This document shows positions 38,795 through 47,372 of a DNA stretch of 64,000 nucleotides, one piece after another. A model generated the notes under the pieces. The model was not told the origin of the DNA. It did not search any database and saw only the letters and a program-made list of their open reading frames with translations. Origin of the DNA: JBBECJ01 sp963763325 (GTDB lineage: Bacteria > Chloroflexota > Chloroflexia > Thermomicrobiales > CFX8); NCBI GenBank assembly GCA_963763325.1, contig CAVXOL010000005.1, forward strand, positions 1 to 64,000, written 5' to 3'. The first letter of the stretch is position 1, and each line of letters starts with the position of its first letter. The position numbers and the translations under genes were made by a program.

Positions 38795-38962
38795 CTGCGG
38801 ACCTCCGTTTCCAAACGGATGAGAGCGACAGCGAGAGATCCGCCGGGTGCAGGCGAACGCGTCCGTCAACATCCTTCGAATCTCTCGTAGCGTTACCGTA
38901 GTCGGCAGCGTCCGATCAGGCATCGGTTGTTCTATGTAGTCGACATATGTAGTTTTTGCGAT

Positions 38963-39463
38963 TCACGACAATCCGCCAACTCCGTGCGTCGACCCATTGG
39001 GAGCAGACAGGTCGCCGACGAGCCCATGCACCAGCGCCCAGGCAGTGGCTTCCGCCTTGGTATGGACATCGAGCTTCAGGTAAACGTTGGCGATGTGCCG
39101 TTCGACGGTCCGTGGGCTGAGGAAGAGCGCCTCGGCGATGCGGCGATTGCTGTGGCCTCGCGCGATCAGGTCGAGCACTTCGCGTTCGCGCGCTGTCAAT
39201 GGCTCGGCTGGTCCGTCGCCTGGCGTCCCATCCTCGACCGCTGGCTCCTGATGAGCGCACCAGTGTGTGCAACGTATCTCGGACGATAGCCGTTGGCGGA
39301 CGATCGCGGTCGCCGCCAGTGCCTGCTGGCAGACACGAACACTGGTCTCCGTCAGCGCCAGTGCGTCATGCAGGCGGCGCTCGACCTCGTCAAGCGTCGC
39401 GAGGATGTCGTCGAGCAATCTGTCCTGCTCAGATGTCGGCGATCGAGATTGTTGTGTCAGCAT
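38963..39463 (-). CDS. small LuxR-type HTH regulator
   Basis: A 166-residue, intact protein. The C-terminal 65 residues are a LuxR/NarL HTH: LTAREREVLDLIARGHSNRR, IAEALFLSPRTVERHIANVY, LKLDVHTKAEATAWAL. The N-terminal 90 residues are helical (DRLLDDILATLDEVERRLHD) and contain no receiver or PAS motif; they may form a coiled-coil dimer. ATG 39463 follows AGGAAGAGG. The nearest downstream gene on the strand is the CHRD/haloperoxidase-like gene, a plausible target. Confidence 0.88.
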   Translation of the reverse strand: MLTQQSRSPTSEQDRLLDDILATLDEVERRLHDALALTETSVRVCQQALAATAIVRQRLSSEIRCTHWCAHQEPAVEDGTPGDGPAEPLTAREREVLDLIARGHSNRRIAEALFLSPRTVERHIANVYLKLDVHTKAEATAWALVHGLVGDLSAPNGSTHGVGGLS

Positions 39464-39612
39464 GATGTCGCCTCTTCCTCGTATCGCCGCTCGCTGGTAG
39501 ACGACAGCATAGAAACCCTCGGCAACCTCAGCACATCGGGTAAATGACGTGATTCCGTCCCTGAGCCCGGTACGTTATCTGACGTGGCGATTGCCTCGCT
39601 GGTGGAGATAGA

Positions 39613-39637
39613 CGGCTCCGCGTGTGGGACGGAGCCG
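39613..39637 (-). terminator. hairpin after the MQTTTTT protein gene
   Basis: A perfect 8-bp stem, CGGCTCCG (39613-39620) and CGGAGCCG (39630-39637), with a 9-nt loop lies about 50 bases past the stop of the short-repeat protein gene. No T-run is present on the minus strand. Confidence 0.4.
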
Positions 39638-39685
39638 CCGGCTGGGAGGGAGTGGAGTGTTCTGGACCTGGGCTGACGATGCCCG

Positions 39686-40201
39686 CTAGTACGAGGAATC
39701 GGGAGAGAGATGCTGCGGAGAATCTGTTGCGCTCGGTGGGACCAATCCGTCGGTTGAGTCTCCCAGGACGAAGCCCTCTCCCCAGCTGTTCTTCTCGATC
39801 ATCCGCCAGTCTGGAGCGACGCTCGGCACTGTGCCGGGAAGGTCCAGGTTCATCTCAAGGAAGCGAAAGTCCGTCAGTCGGGAGGTGGCTGGCGCGATGC
39901 CACTGCCCAGCAGGTTCAGGTTCTGCTCCATGAACTGGTAGTCGGCATAGCGGCTCACAGCCGGCGCGGTAACTCCGACCGGGAAGTTGAGATTCTGCTC
40001 CATGAACTGGTAACCGAACTCCCGCTCGCGACCTGCGGATGCACTGGCAATAACGGCCTGGCCGCTATCGGTATCGCCCGCGTCACGAACGATTGAGGCG
40101 GTCGTCACGCCGATGGCTGCGCTGGTGAGAATCGCGATCGCGAGTGCTGCCTGCTTGATCTGCCGTGGGTCGAAGCGGCGGGTGGTGGTCGTTGTCTGCA
40201 T
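39686..40201 (-). CDS. membrane-anchored short-repeat protein (YQFMEQNLN repeats)
   Basis: 171 residues, frame intact. The ATG at 40201 follows AAAGGAGACCC. After MQTTTTTRRFDPRQ a membrane helix spans about 17-38 (QAALAIAILTSAAIGVTTAS). The outer part has four related segments: YQFMEQNLN (64-72), YQFMEQNLN (88-96), FRFLEMNLD (112-120) and WRMIEKNSW (132-140), spaced by 24, 24 and 20 residues. Linkers are Pro/Ala/Ser-rich. No family is recognised. The start and layout relate it to the proteins at 7788-8183 and 30803-31235. It lies between two LuxR-type genes, with a palindrome upstream. Confidence 0.8.
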   Translation of the reverse strand: MQTTTTTRRFDPRQIKQAALAIAILTSAAIGVTTASIVRDAGDTDSGQAVIASASAGREREFGYQFMEQNLNFPVGVTAPAVSRYADYQFMEQNLNLLGSGIAPATSRLTDFRFLEMNLDLPGTVPSVAPDWRMIEKNSWGEGFVLGDSTDGLVPPSATDSPQHLSPDSSY

Positions 40202-40323
40202 GTCGGGTCTCCTTTGTGGCTGCTGTTCGGTGGTGTCGGACGATCCGTTAACCACATCGACAGCATGCGCTCGGAAGCCCTCGTGCACATCACGGAGATC
40301 AGGGAATCGCGCCGTCGCACGGC

Positions 40324-40341
40324 ATAGGTGATGTCACCTAT
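40324..40341. promoter_or_regulatory. 18-bp palindrome, candidate LuxR-type operator
   Basis: ATAGGTGA-TG-TCACCTAT is a perfect dyad around a 2-base centre. It lies 123 bases upstream of the short-repeat protein start and 27 bases past the stop of the NB-ARC/LuxR regulator gene. The loop is too small for a good terminator, so a protein-binding site is more likely. Confidence 0.5.
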
Positions 40342-40367
40342 TGGCTGGCAGGAGGATGGCGATCGGG

Positions 40368-42661
40368 TTACTGGAGGTTGTGACGCACAGCGTAGGTGGC
40401 GGCAGCCGTGCGCGACTCGACGCCGAGCTTGCCGAGGATGTTGGAGACATGGCGCATGACGGTGTGATGGCTGATGAACAGGTCCGCCGCGATCTCGCGG
40501 TCCGACTTGCCCTCGACGAGCAGCCGCAGGACATCCATCTCGCGTGGAGAGAGAAGGCTATGCGGTGGCGGAGGTGCTGACGATACGGCGGTTTCGTCCC
40601 CGAGGCCCTTCAGCGCAATCTCGATCGCTTCAGCCTGTGACAGGGTGCGACCTCTTGACCATGCCTGATCCCAGTCGGCAGCGCTGAGGTGCTCCCTTGC
40701 GGCTTGATGCGCGCGCTCACCAAAGCTGTCAGTTGCGTGCGGCGCGGCGACGCCGATCGCGTCTCGCAATCGACTGGCCGCACCCAGGAGAAGCGTCGCA
40801 TGTGTAGCCGAGCCGTCAGTGGCCGCGACGAGCGCGCAGCCTTCGAAGATCTGGGCGATGTACCGTGGATCCTGAAGATCCTGCTGGATCAGCAGACATT
40901 GCCGGAATGCCTCGCGGGCCTGGGCCATGTCACCACGCGTCACGGCAAGCCACCCAAGAACGTCGAGGATGACCCCCCGTGTCCATGGCTGCGCTGCGTG
41001 TGCCAGCCCATCTTCCAGCACGGCGGCGGCACGATCGAGATCGCCGAGTTCCAACAACGTGTTCCCGAGGTTCCCTAACGCGATCGACAGCGTGCCCACG
41101 TAATGCCGTCGCAGGCCTGGGATCGCCTGTTCGTACAAGGGTGACTGCTTCCGTCAGATCACCTGACCACGTCGCGTTTCGCCCGAGCAGGAAGAGGCAT
41201 GTAGCTTCGCCTGCTTCGTCGCCGAGGCGCTGATAGAGATCCAATGCAGCGTCGATGTCGCGGCGAGCGACCGCAAAGTCTCCATACGTCGTCGCGTGCA
41301 TTCCCATCTCAGCCAGCGCGATCGCCCGAAGATCGTCGGGCACATCAGTGGCATGGTTCAGCGTCTGTGCCAGGTGGTGGCGTGCCTCGCGGAACGCTCC
41401 GCGCGAGAACCAGTATCCCGACACTGCGTGAGCAAGCCGGAGCGATCGTTCCGGTTCGTGTTCCAGTGCCCAGTCCAACGCCACGCGCAGGTTCTCAACT
41501 TCCGCGTCACCACGCCGCAGTTCGGCCGGTGTAAGCGTGCCCTGCCAGTCCAGTCCGGAACCTGAGAAGACTCGTAAGAGATAGTCCAGATGAAGCCGAT
41601 GTGCCGTGTCAATCTCGGCAGTCGCTGTCAACTGTTCGACCCCGAACTCTCGGATCGTCTCGAGCATCGTGAACCGCATAGTCGTCGCCGGCCAACTCGA
41701 CCCGTTGGATCAAGCTGTGCTCAACGAGTGCGGTGAGGCTGCCGAGAACGTCATCCGGTGCATCGTCCTCCCCGTCGACCAGGGCTTCAGCCGCCTCGAG
41801 CGTCCAACTCCCCTTCAGGATGCTGAGCCGGCGTGCGAGCAATTGTTCTGCCGGTTGCAGCAGGTCATAGCTCCAGGCGATGGTCGCTCGCAGCGTCTGC
41901 TGCCGGGCTGGAACGTCACGAGGGCCTCCAACCAGCAACGGCAAGCGACGCTCAAGTCGGGCAGCCAACGCATCTGCCGATAGCACCTGGATACGCGCCG
42001 CCGCCAGTTCGACCGCCAACGGCAGGCCATCGAGGCGAATGCAGATGTCTGCAACGGCCCGCGCATTGTTCTGGGTGAGTGCAAACGTCGACTGTGCCGC
42101 CTGCGCACGAGACACGAAGAGTTGAACGGCTGCAACCGCATGAAGACGGTCATACGACGCAAGCTGATCGGGATCGGGCACCGCGAGCGGTGGAACCGCG
42201 ATCACCCGCTCTCCGTAGAGATGCAACGGTATCCGGCTCGTGACCAGGACCGACAAACGTGGGCAGTTGCCGAGCAGATCGCTGAGCAGCGGCGCGGCGA
42301 GAACCACCTGCTCGAAGTTGTCGATCACAATGAGCGCCTGTCGGTCGCCGATTGCCATCATCAGGCTTGCGGTCAGCGGTTGACCGGACGTCTCGCGGAT
42401 GCCGAACGCCTGGGCAATCGTCGTCACGACGAGATCAGGATCGCGCACAGGCGCGAGCGAGACGAACCAGACGCCGTCACTGTAGTGCTCTGACACCTCG
42501 GTGGCCACCTGGATCGCGAGGCGCGTCTTACCGGTTCCACCAGGGCCTGTCAGCGTAACGAGACGCGCGCCATCTTCTCGCAGGGCAGCGATGACAACAG
42601 CGACATCGCGCTCACGCCCGATCAGAGATGTCAGCGGTTGTGGCAGGGCAGCAGCAGCCAT
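40368..42661 (-). CDS. NB-ARC ATPase - TPR - LuxR HTH regulator, two frame breaks
   Basis: About 765 residues in three frames. N-terminal: LPQPLTSLIGRERDVAVVI, Walker A GPGGTGKTRLA, Walker B ALIVIDNFEQVV, TSRIPLHLYGERV, DGLPLAVELAAARIQVL and TLRATIAWSYDLL, the standard NB-ARC/STAND regulator string. After a break near 41680 the frame gives FTMLETIREFGVEQL and TPR-like helices, and after one near 41140 more helices and the C-terminal LuxR HTH (LSPREMDVLRLLVEGKSDRE, IAADLFISHHTVMRHVSNIL). ATG 42661 precedes MAAAALPQPL directly. The architecture equals the broken regulator at 8377-10823, but with a LuxR instead of an XRE output domain. Confidence 0.87.
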
Positions 42662-42797
42662 AGCGCCCCCGCGTAGCTCAGAAGATGTGAAGTCGTTGAT
42701 CGACAGGTGCGACGATCGGCCTATCGCGGATCGGTGTGTTCAATGCGCAGGTTCGGTTCCAAGATAGCAGATCATGGAAGCGGCGCGGCCATGCCCG

Positions 42798-43897
42798 TCA
42801 CGAAACGCTGGCTGCCTGCCGGTAGATGGGGTACACAAACCGGTAGAACTTGCTGAGCTCGAGGATCAGGCGCGGAAGCGGGAGCTTGCGCTGCGTCGGA
42901 TCGGCGTGCTGGAACATGCCGAACTCGGTGTAGCGCACACCCGGGCGTCCGGCCAGCGCCGACACCAGCCTCCGGGACTCGTCGACCGGGATCACCATGT
43001 CATCCCGGTCATGGCCGACGACGATCAGCGGTGCGTGGATGTCGTTCAGGTAGGTCATTGGTGACAGCGCGGTCAGCCGTTCCTGCATCATCTGCGGCAG
43101 TCGCTGCAGCAATCCTTCGGCATCTTCCGCCGACGACGCGCCGAGCAACGACATCAGCAGCCGGGCATCCTGCTCGTCGATCGACCGCTGGACTGCCGGT
43201 CGGTTGTCCAGCCTCGTTGCTATCCAGCATCGACATCATGCACCGTTCATAGACGGCGCGAGTCAGCGGATCGACCTGCCACGGTATGCGGCCATCCGTC
43301 GTTGACCGAGTCGCGCTGGCGACTGCACTGTCCCAGCGTCCACATCGACGCATACGGCGCGAACGCTCCGACAAAGCGAACCCGGTCCCGAATCAACGGG
43401 TGGGCTGCCGCCATCAGCGCGAACGATCCACCGACACACGTTCCAAGCAGCCCGCTCCGCTCGGGATCGACCGATGGCAGGTCAACCAGCCAGTCATAGG
43501 CCAGCGCGAGGTTATCGATGTCGCCCGGATCGAGTCGCAGGTCACGCATTGCCGGCGACCAGTAGAGCAACGCCGCGAACCCTGAGCGTGCCAGTGCTTC
43601 ACCGAGCCGCGGCACCTGCGGGTGATCGACACCGAATGGCACGACACCGAGACAGACGACCATGCCAGGATGCGGACCAGCCGTCGCCGGACGGTAGAGA
43701 TCGCCCTCCGCCATGCCCTCCAGCGTCGGATAGCGCAACTGCTCGACAATCGGGCGCGGCGTAACCCGGTCGACTGCCCCCGACGGCAACATCGGCAACA
43801 CCTTGAGAAAGAAGACGGCCGTCTGAAGTGCGGCCCGGACGGTTCGTCTGAAGTGAACTACGACGTGATCCATCTGCCAGTCCGATTCTCCGGTCAT
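42798..43897 (-). CDS. dienelactone-hydrolase-like alpha/beta hydrolase, frameshifted
   Basis: An alpha/beta hydrolase of about 360 residues. The nucleophile elbow is GTCVGGSF, with cysteine in place of serine as in dienelactone hydrolases. Upstream are AEGDLYRPATAGPHPGMVVC and LARSGFAALLYWSP. The acid/His region is IHAPLIVVGHDRDDMVIPVD and FGMFQHADP. The last 110 residues lie in another frame than the first 190, with breaks near 43320 and 43170. A longer hydrophobic N-terminal stretch (ALQTAVFFLKVLPML) could tether it to the membrane. Substrate unknown. Confidence 0.78.
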
Positions 43898-44106
43898 CCC
43901 AGCGACCTTCCCGCGATGACGACCGTGACTCGTACCCCTCCGGTTCTTATCTCATTGCTGCCATCGCAATCGCGACAACGCTTCCTGAACCAGTGTGACA
44001 AAGGCGTGCCAGAATACAGTGCTGGGCCGGAGCCTATGAACCGGCGTCACCCGACCTGATGGCATCGAATGTGTGGACAGCGTCGGTCGAGAGGGAGCAC
44101 CTGCCG

Positions 44107-44451
44107 ATGCGAATCTGGGATCTTCCACCTGAATATCTCTGCCGCGCGCACCTGCTCGGCGAACACCGCGAACTGCACGCGATCTGGACGGTCCTCACCG
44201 CCGGCAAGACCGGCTACGCCCGGCACCCTGAAACACTCCGCTGGCGGGGCAAGCGGCGCGCGCTCTGGCTCCGGCACGAAGCGCTGGTGGCCGAGATGGA
44301 ACGCCGTGGCTACCGGCACGCCAGCCCGCTCGACGAATCACTGGCAACCGGAGACGCGGTCCAGACCGAATTCGTTGACCCGATCCCCGCCCAGATCGCC
44401 AACCTGCGCGGCAAGGGCTGCGACTGCCAGGTGCAGGACATGGGCCAGTGA
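44107..44451 (+). CDS. pyrimidine-dimer DNA glycosylase (T4 endonuclease V-like)
   Basis: A 114-residue protein resembling T4 DenV, which cuts the glycosyl bond at UV-induced pyrimidine dimers. The match is at the N-terminus: LCRAHLLGEHRELHAIW aligns with the phage stretch holding the catalytic Glu23 (here Glu22), His16 (here His15) and Arg22 (here Arg21). RWRGKRRALWLRHEALVAEM and RRGYRHASPL fit the later helices. The start ATG 44107 (GGGAGCACC upstream) makes residue 2 Arg rather than the phage Thr2, so Met1 would supply the catalytic amine. The longer frame from 44059 would place the active site far from the N-terminus and is unlikely. Convergent with the response regulator gene. Confidence 0.8.
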   Translation: MRIWDLPPEYLCRAHLLGEHRELHAIWTVLTAGKTGYARHPETLRWRGKRRALWLRHEALVAEMERRGYRHASPLDESLATGDAVQTEFVDPIPAQIANLRGKGCDCQVQDMGQ

Positions 44452-44467
44452 CCTGATTACCAGTCCG

Positions 44468-45160
44468 TCAGGAGTCGCTACGCCGGTACCGGTAGCCGAT
44501 GCCTGGCTCGTTGATGATCCGCTGAGGATGGGCTGGATCGCCCTCAAGCTTCTTTCGAAGCTGGTTGATATACGTGCGCAGATACTGGGTATCGTTGACC
44601 GACGCCGGACCCCAGACACGGCCGAGCAGGTGGTGGTGGGTCATCACCCTGCCCGCGTTGGCGGTCAGCTCGCGCAGCAGATCGTACTCCGTCGGCGTGA
44701 GATGCACCTCCGCACCGTCGACGGTTACGACACGCCCGGCCAGGTCGATGACGAGGCCACCATCACGGAAGACTGGCTCATTGCCGGAGGACATATGGGC
44801 TGCATGGCGTAACGCCACTCGAATCCGGGCAAGCAGTTCGTCCATGCCGAATGGCTTCGTCAGATAGTCGTCGGCGCCAAGATCGAGCGCCATGACCTTG
44901 TCGCGTTCACCCTCACGGGCGGACAGCACGATGATCGGAACGTTGGACCATTCGCGCAGCTCGCGAACGACATCCAGTCCATCAATGCCCGGCAGTGTGA
45001 GGTCGAGCAGGATCAGATCAGGCCGCGAAAGTGGGATCGTATCGAGCGCTTCCTCGCCGGTTTCGGCGATGAGCACGTCAAATCCATTCACGCGCAGGCC
45101 AGCGCCGACCGCCCGCCGCATCTGTGGCTCATCCTCGACGATCAGGATCTTCGCGCTCAC
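44468..45160 (-). CDS. kdpE: OmpR-family response regulator, KdpE-like
   Basis: 230 residues, intact. Receiver domain: acidic pocket in ILIVEDEPQ, phosphoacceptor Asp53 in LILLDLTLPGIDG, Thr/Ser in IIVLSARE, Lys102 in YLTKPFG. The C-terminal winged helix reads VHLTPTEYDLLRELTANAG, HHLLGRVWG, YLRTYINQLRKKLE and GIGYRY, the OmpR/PhoB pattern closest to KdpE (VNDTQYLRTYINQLR). The start is a GTG whose four bases overlap the kinase stop (GTGA), so it is coupled to the kinase. It probably controls the transporter operon in which it lies. Confidence 0.92.
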   Translation of the reverse strand: MSAKILIVEDEPQMRRAVGAGLRVNGFDVLIAETGEEALDTIPLSRPDLILLDLTLPGIDGLDVVRELREWSNVPIIVLSAREGERDKVMALDLGADDYLTKPFGMDELLARIRVALRHAAHMSSGNEPVFRDGGLVIDLAGRVVTVDGAEVHLTPTEYDLLRELTANAGRVMTHHHLLGRVWGPASVNDTQYLRTYINQLRKKLEGDPAHPQRIINEPGIGYRYRRSDS

Positions 45161-46797
45161 GCTATTGCCTTACTGTTCGAGCAATCACCAGACGCTTCTG
45201 GCAACGTGAAGCGAAAGATCGCGCCACCGCCATCACGCGACTCGACCCAGATGCGACCGCCATGCGCCTCAACAATCCCGCGACAGATGCTCAGACCGAT
45301 TCCGGCGCCGCGTGGACCACTCCCCGGCTGGATCCGGTAGAACTTCCCAAAGATGCGCTCTTCTTCACCAACCGGAATACCAGGTCCACGGTCGGAGACC
45401 GAGAACTCAACCGCGCCACACACCGGCCGGGAAGCAACATCGATCGTCGTGCCGGGCGGCGCATACTTCCCGGCATTCTCAATGAGGTTGAAGAGTACCT
45501 GCGCGATCTCGATGAAGTCGAACTGCACGAGCGGGAGATCTCCCAGCAGGGTGATACGGATATCGTGCTCTGGAACGGCAGCTCTCGCGCGACGCACAGT
45601 ATCGCGAATCACCTCCTCGGGATCGTTCCATTCGAGCTGTGGTTTCAGTTCCCCTGCTTCGATCCGTGTCAGATCGAGCAGATTCCCGACCAGTCGTGTC
45701 AGCCGGTCCGTCTCTTCGTCGATCGCCAGCAGCAAATCCCGCTCATCCTCCGCAGACCAGTGAATCTCCTGCTGGAGGAGGCTTGTCGCCGACGCTTTGA
45801 TCGATGCGAGTGGCGTCCGCAGGTCGTGCGACACCGCCGAGAGAAGCGCGGATTTCAGCTCATCCGAACGCGCCAGGACGGCGGCCTGGGTCGCCTCTTC
45901 GGTGAGCCGCACCCGTTCGAGCGCCAGCGCGATCTGGTTGGCAAACGTCAACAGCAGCTGCTGGTCATCCTCAGAGAACTCCCTACGACCGTTGGCGTGA
46001 CTGACGTAGAGCAGGCCAATGACGCGCGTCGATACACCAATTGGGACATAGAGGCTCGCTCCCCCCTTACGAGACGGGAGCACCGGTCGCCGTCCGGGTG
46101 GTTGCAGCGTCCCGTGTGGACGGACGTGCCTGCCCCGCCGTCGACCGAGTCCCGCAGGCCGGCGGTGCTCAAATGCCCATGCTGCAACGGCGGTGTGGTC
46201 ACGATCGTCAGCCGGAGGCAGCGTCCCAACGGCCGCTCGAACCACGAGTTGCCCGTCTTCATCCTCCATCAGAATCGCACACGATGAGGTGCCAAGCACC
46301 TCGGCCACCCTCTCGGCAATTGCGCTGAGCATCCCCGCGACAGTCACGTCGGCGATGAGCGCCTGCGAGAGTTCGAACAGCAGCGTCATCTGCCTGCCAC
46401 GCGCCAGTGCCTCAACCGTCCGGACGCGGACACGGTAGATCAGCTGGCTGATCAGCGTCGCGACTCCGAGGAAGACAACCAGCGCCAGGACATGATCGGC
46501 GGCCGCGACATCGAAGGTGTAATAGGGCAGGACAAAGAAGAAGTCGAACAACAGGAATGCGAGCACCGCGGACGCGACGCTCGTCCAACGATCCGCAAAC
46601 AACGGAACAACGACAACCAGCACCAGAAAGATCAGTGAGACGTTCAGGATATTCAGGTGCGAGCGGATCGCGAGCATCGCCACAGTCGACACACCGAGCA
46701 GGAGAACCGCGACAAATGCGTCGTTGAAACGCCGGTCAGGCAATGCCTGACGGATACCGCCCAGCCGCTCCATGATCCAGTCGACTCGTCGCATCAT
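45157..46797 (-). CDS. KdpD-like sensor histidine kinase without the KdpD N-terminal domain
   Basis: 546 residues, intact. Four membrane helices lie within about 25-120 (FVAVLLLGVSTVAMLAI, VSLIFLVLVVVVPLF, VASAVLAFLLFDFFFVLPYY, VLALVVFLGVATLISQL), the DUF4118 arrangement of KdpD. A GAF-like domain follows (ELSQALIADVTVAGMLSAIA, YVPIGVSTRVIGLLYVSH). The HisKA box is SAVSHDLRTPLASIK with His324. The ATPase has NLIENAGKYAPPG, VSDRGPGIP and GAGIGLSICRGIVEAHGG. The KdpD USP/sensor region of about 350 residues is absent. It overlaps the kdpE-like start by 4 bases and lies downstream of an APC-type transporter instead of kdpFABC. Confidence 0.92.
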   Translation of the reverse strand: MMRRVDWIMERLGGIRQALPDRRFNDAFVAVLLLGVSTVAMLAIRSHLNILNVSLIFLVLVVVVPLFADRWTSVASAVLAFLLFDFFFVLPYYTFDVAAADHVLALVVFLGVATLISQLIYRVRVRTVEALARGRQMTLLFELSQALIADVTVAGMLSAIAERVAEVLGTSSCAILMEDEDGQLVVRAAVGTLPPADDRDHTAVAAWAFEHRRPAGLGRRRGRHVRPHGTLQPPGRRPVLPSRKGGASLYVPIGVSTRVIGLLYVSHANGRREFSEDDQQLLLTFANQIALALERVRLTEEATQAAVLARSDELKSALLSAVSHDLRTPLASIKASATSLLQQEIHWSAEDERDLLLAIDEETDRLTRLVGNLLDLTRIEAGELKPQLEWNDPEEVIRDTVRRARAAVPEHDIRITLLGDLPLVQFDFIEIAQVLFNLIENAGKYAPPGTTIDVASRPVCGAVEFSVSDRGPGIPVGEEERIFGKFYRIQPGSGPRGAGIGLSICRGIVEAHGGRIWVESRDGGGAIFRFTLPEASGDCSNSKAIA

Positions 46798-46958
46798 TAA
46801 CTTGACCAGCCGCTCGTACGTATGAATTTACGAGACGATCATACGTCTTCGCGACTGGCACACGTGGCAGCCCGAATTGCACCTTGCTTCACTGGTTACG
46901 GTTGAAACGAAGAGAGCAGCAACATGCCCGATGGTGAGCAGCAATGCCGTTATGCAGA

Positions 46959-47324
46959 TCAGTCCATCTGACGTCGGTGAACAGGTGCTGGACCTCTGCG
47001 CTCGGCACGGACAGCCGCCCACTCGTGGCAGAAACCCGTCAGCACTTCCTGGCTGACCCCGAACCAGTGGCACGAACCGTACGTTCGCCGCACATCCGCT
47101 GGAACGATATCCTCGGCGGCACACCCACGCACCGTCGCCTCGATCAGCAGGCTCGCATACTCCCCGACCGGCCCGGCTGGATTCCGTTCCAGTCGTGTCC
47201 TGCGCACGTTCGGCGCGCCATGGATGAGCGCGCGCAAGCGCGCAATTTCGGACTCGACTGCCCGTTGTGCATTGGAATCGAGGCTGAATGGCTCGCTCCA
47301 CACCCGAAACGTCCATTCGCCCAT
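46959..47324 (-). CDS. small protein of unknown function in the transporter-kinase operon
   Basis: 121 residues without a recognised family. Start at 47324; sequence such as NAQRAVESEIARLRALIHGA, RRTRLERNPAGPVGEYASLL and VRRTYGSCHWFGVSQEVLTG looks coding, soluble and mixed alpha/beta. It starts 48 bases after the transporter stop and ends 161 bases before the kinase start, all on one strand, which suggests co-transcription. The 161-base gap includes a short hydrophobic, Cys-containing open stretch without a proper start codon. Confidence 0.6.
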   Translation of the reverse strand: MGEWTFRVWSEPFSLDSNAQRAVESEIARLRALIHGAPNVRRTRLERNPAGPVGEYASLLIEATVRGCAAEDIVPADVRRTYGSCHWFGVSQEVLTGFCHEWAAVRAERRGPAPVHRRQMD

Positions 47325-47372
47325 ACTCGCCCCCGTTCAACAACTCCGGCGTGTCGGGCACGCCGTCGCCAA

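Noticed and set aside
46798..46958. Possible small Cys-containing membrane peptide upstream of the kinase
   Set aside because: The hydrophobic stretch ITALLLTIGHVAALFVSTV is suggestive, but only a TTG inside it could start it and no ribosome binding site fits.
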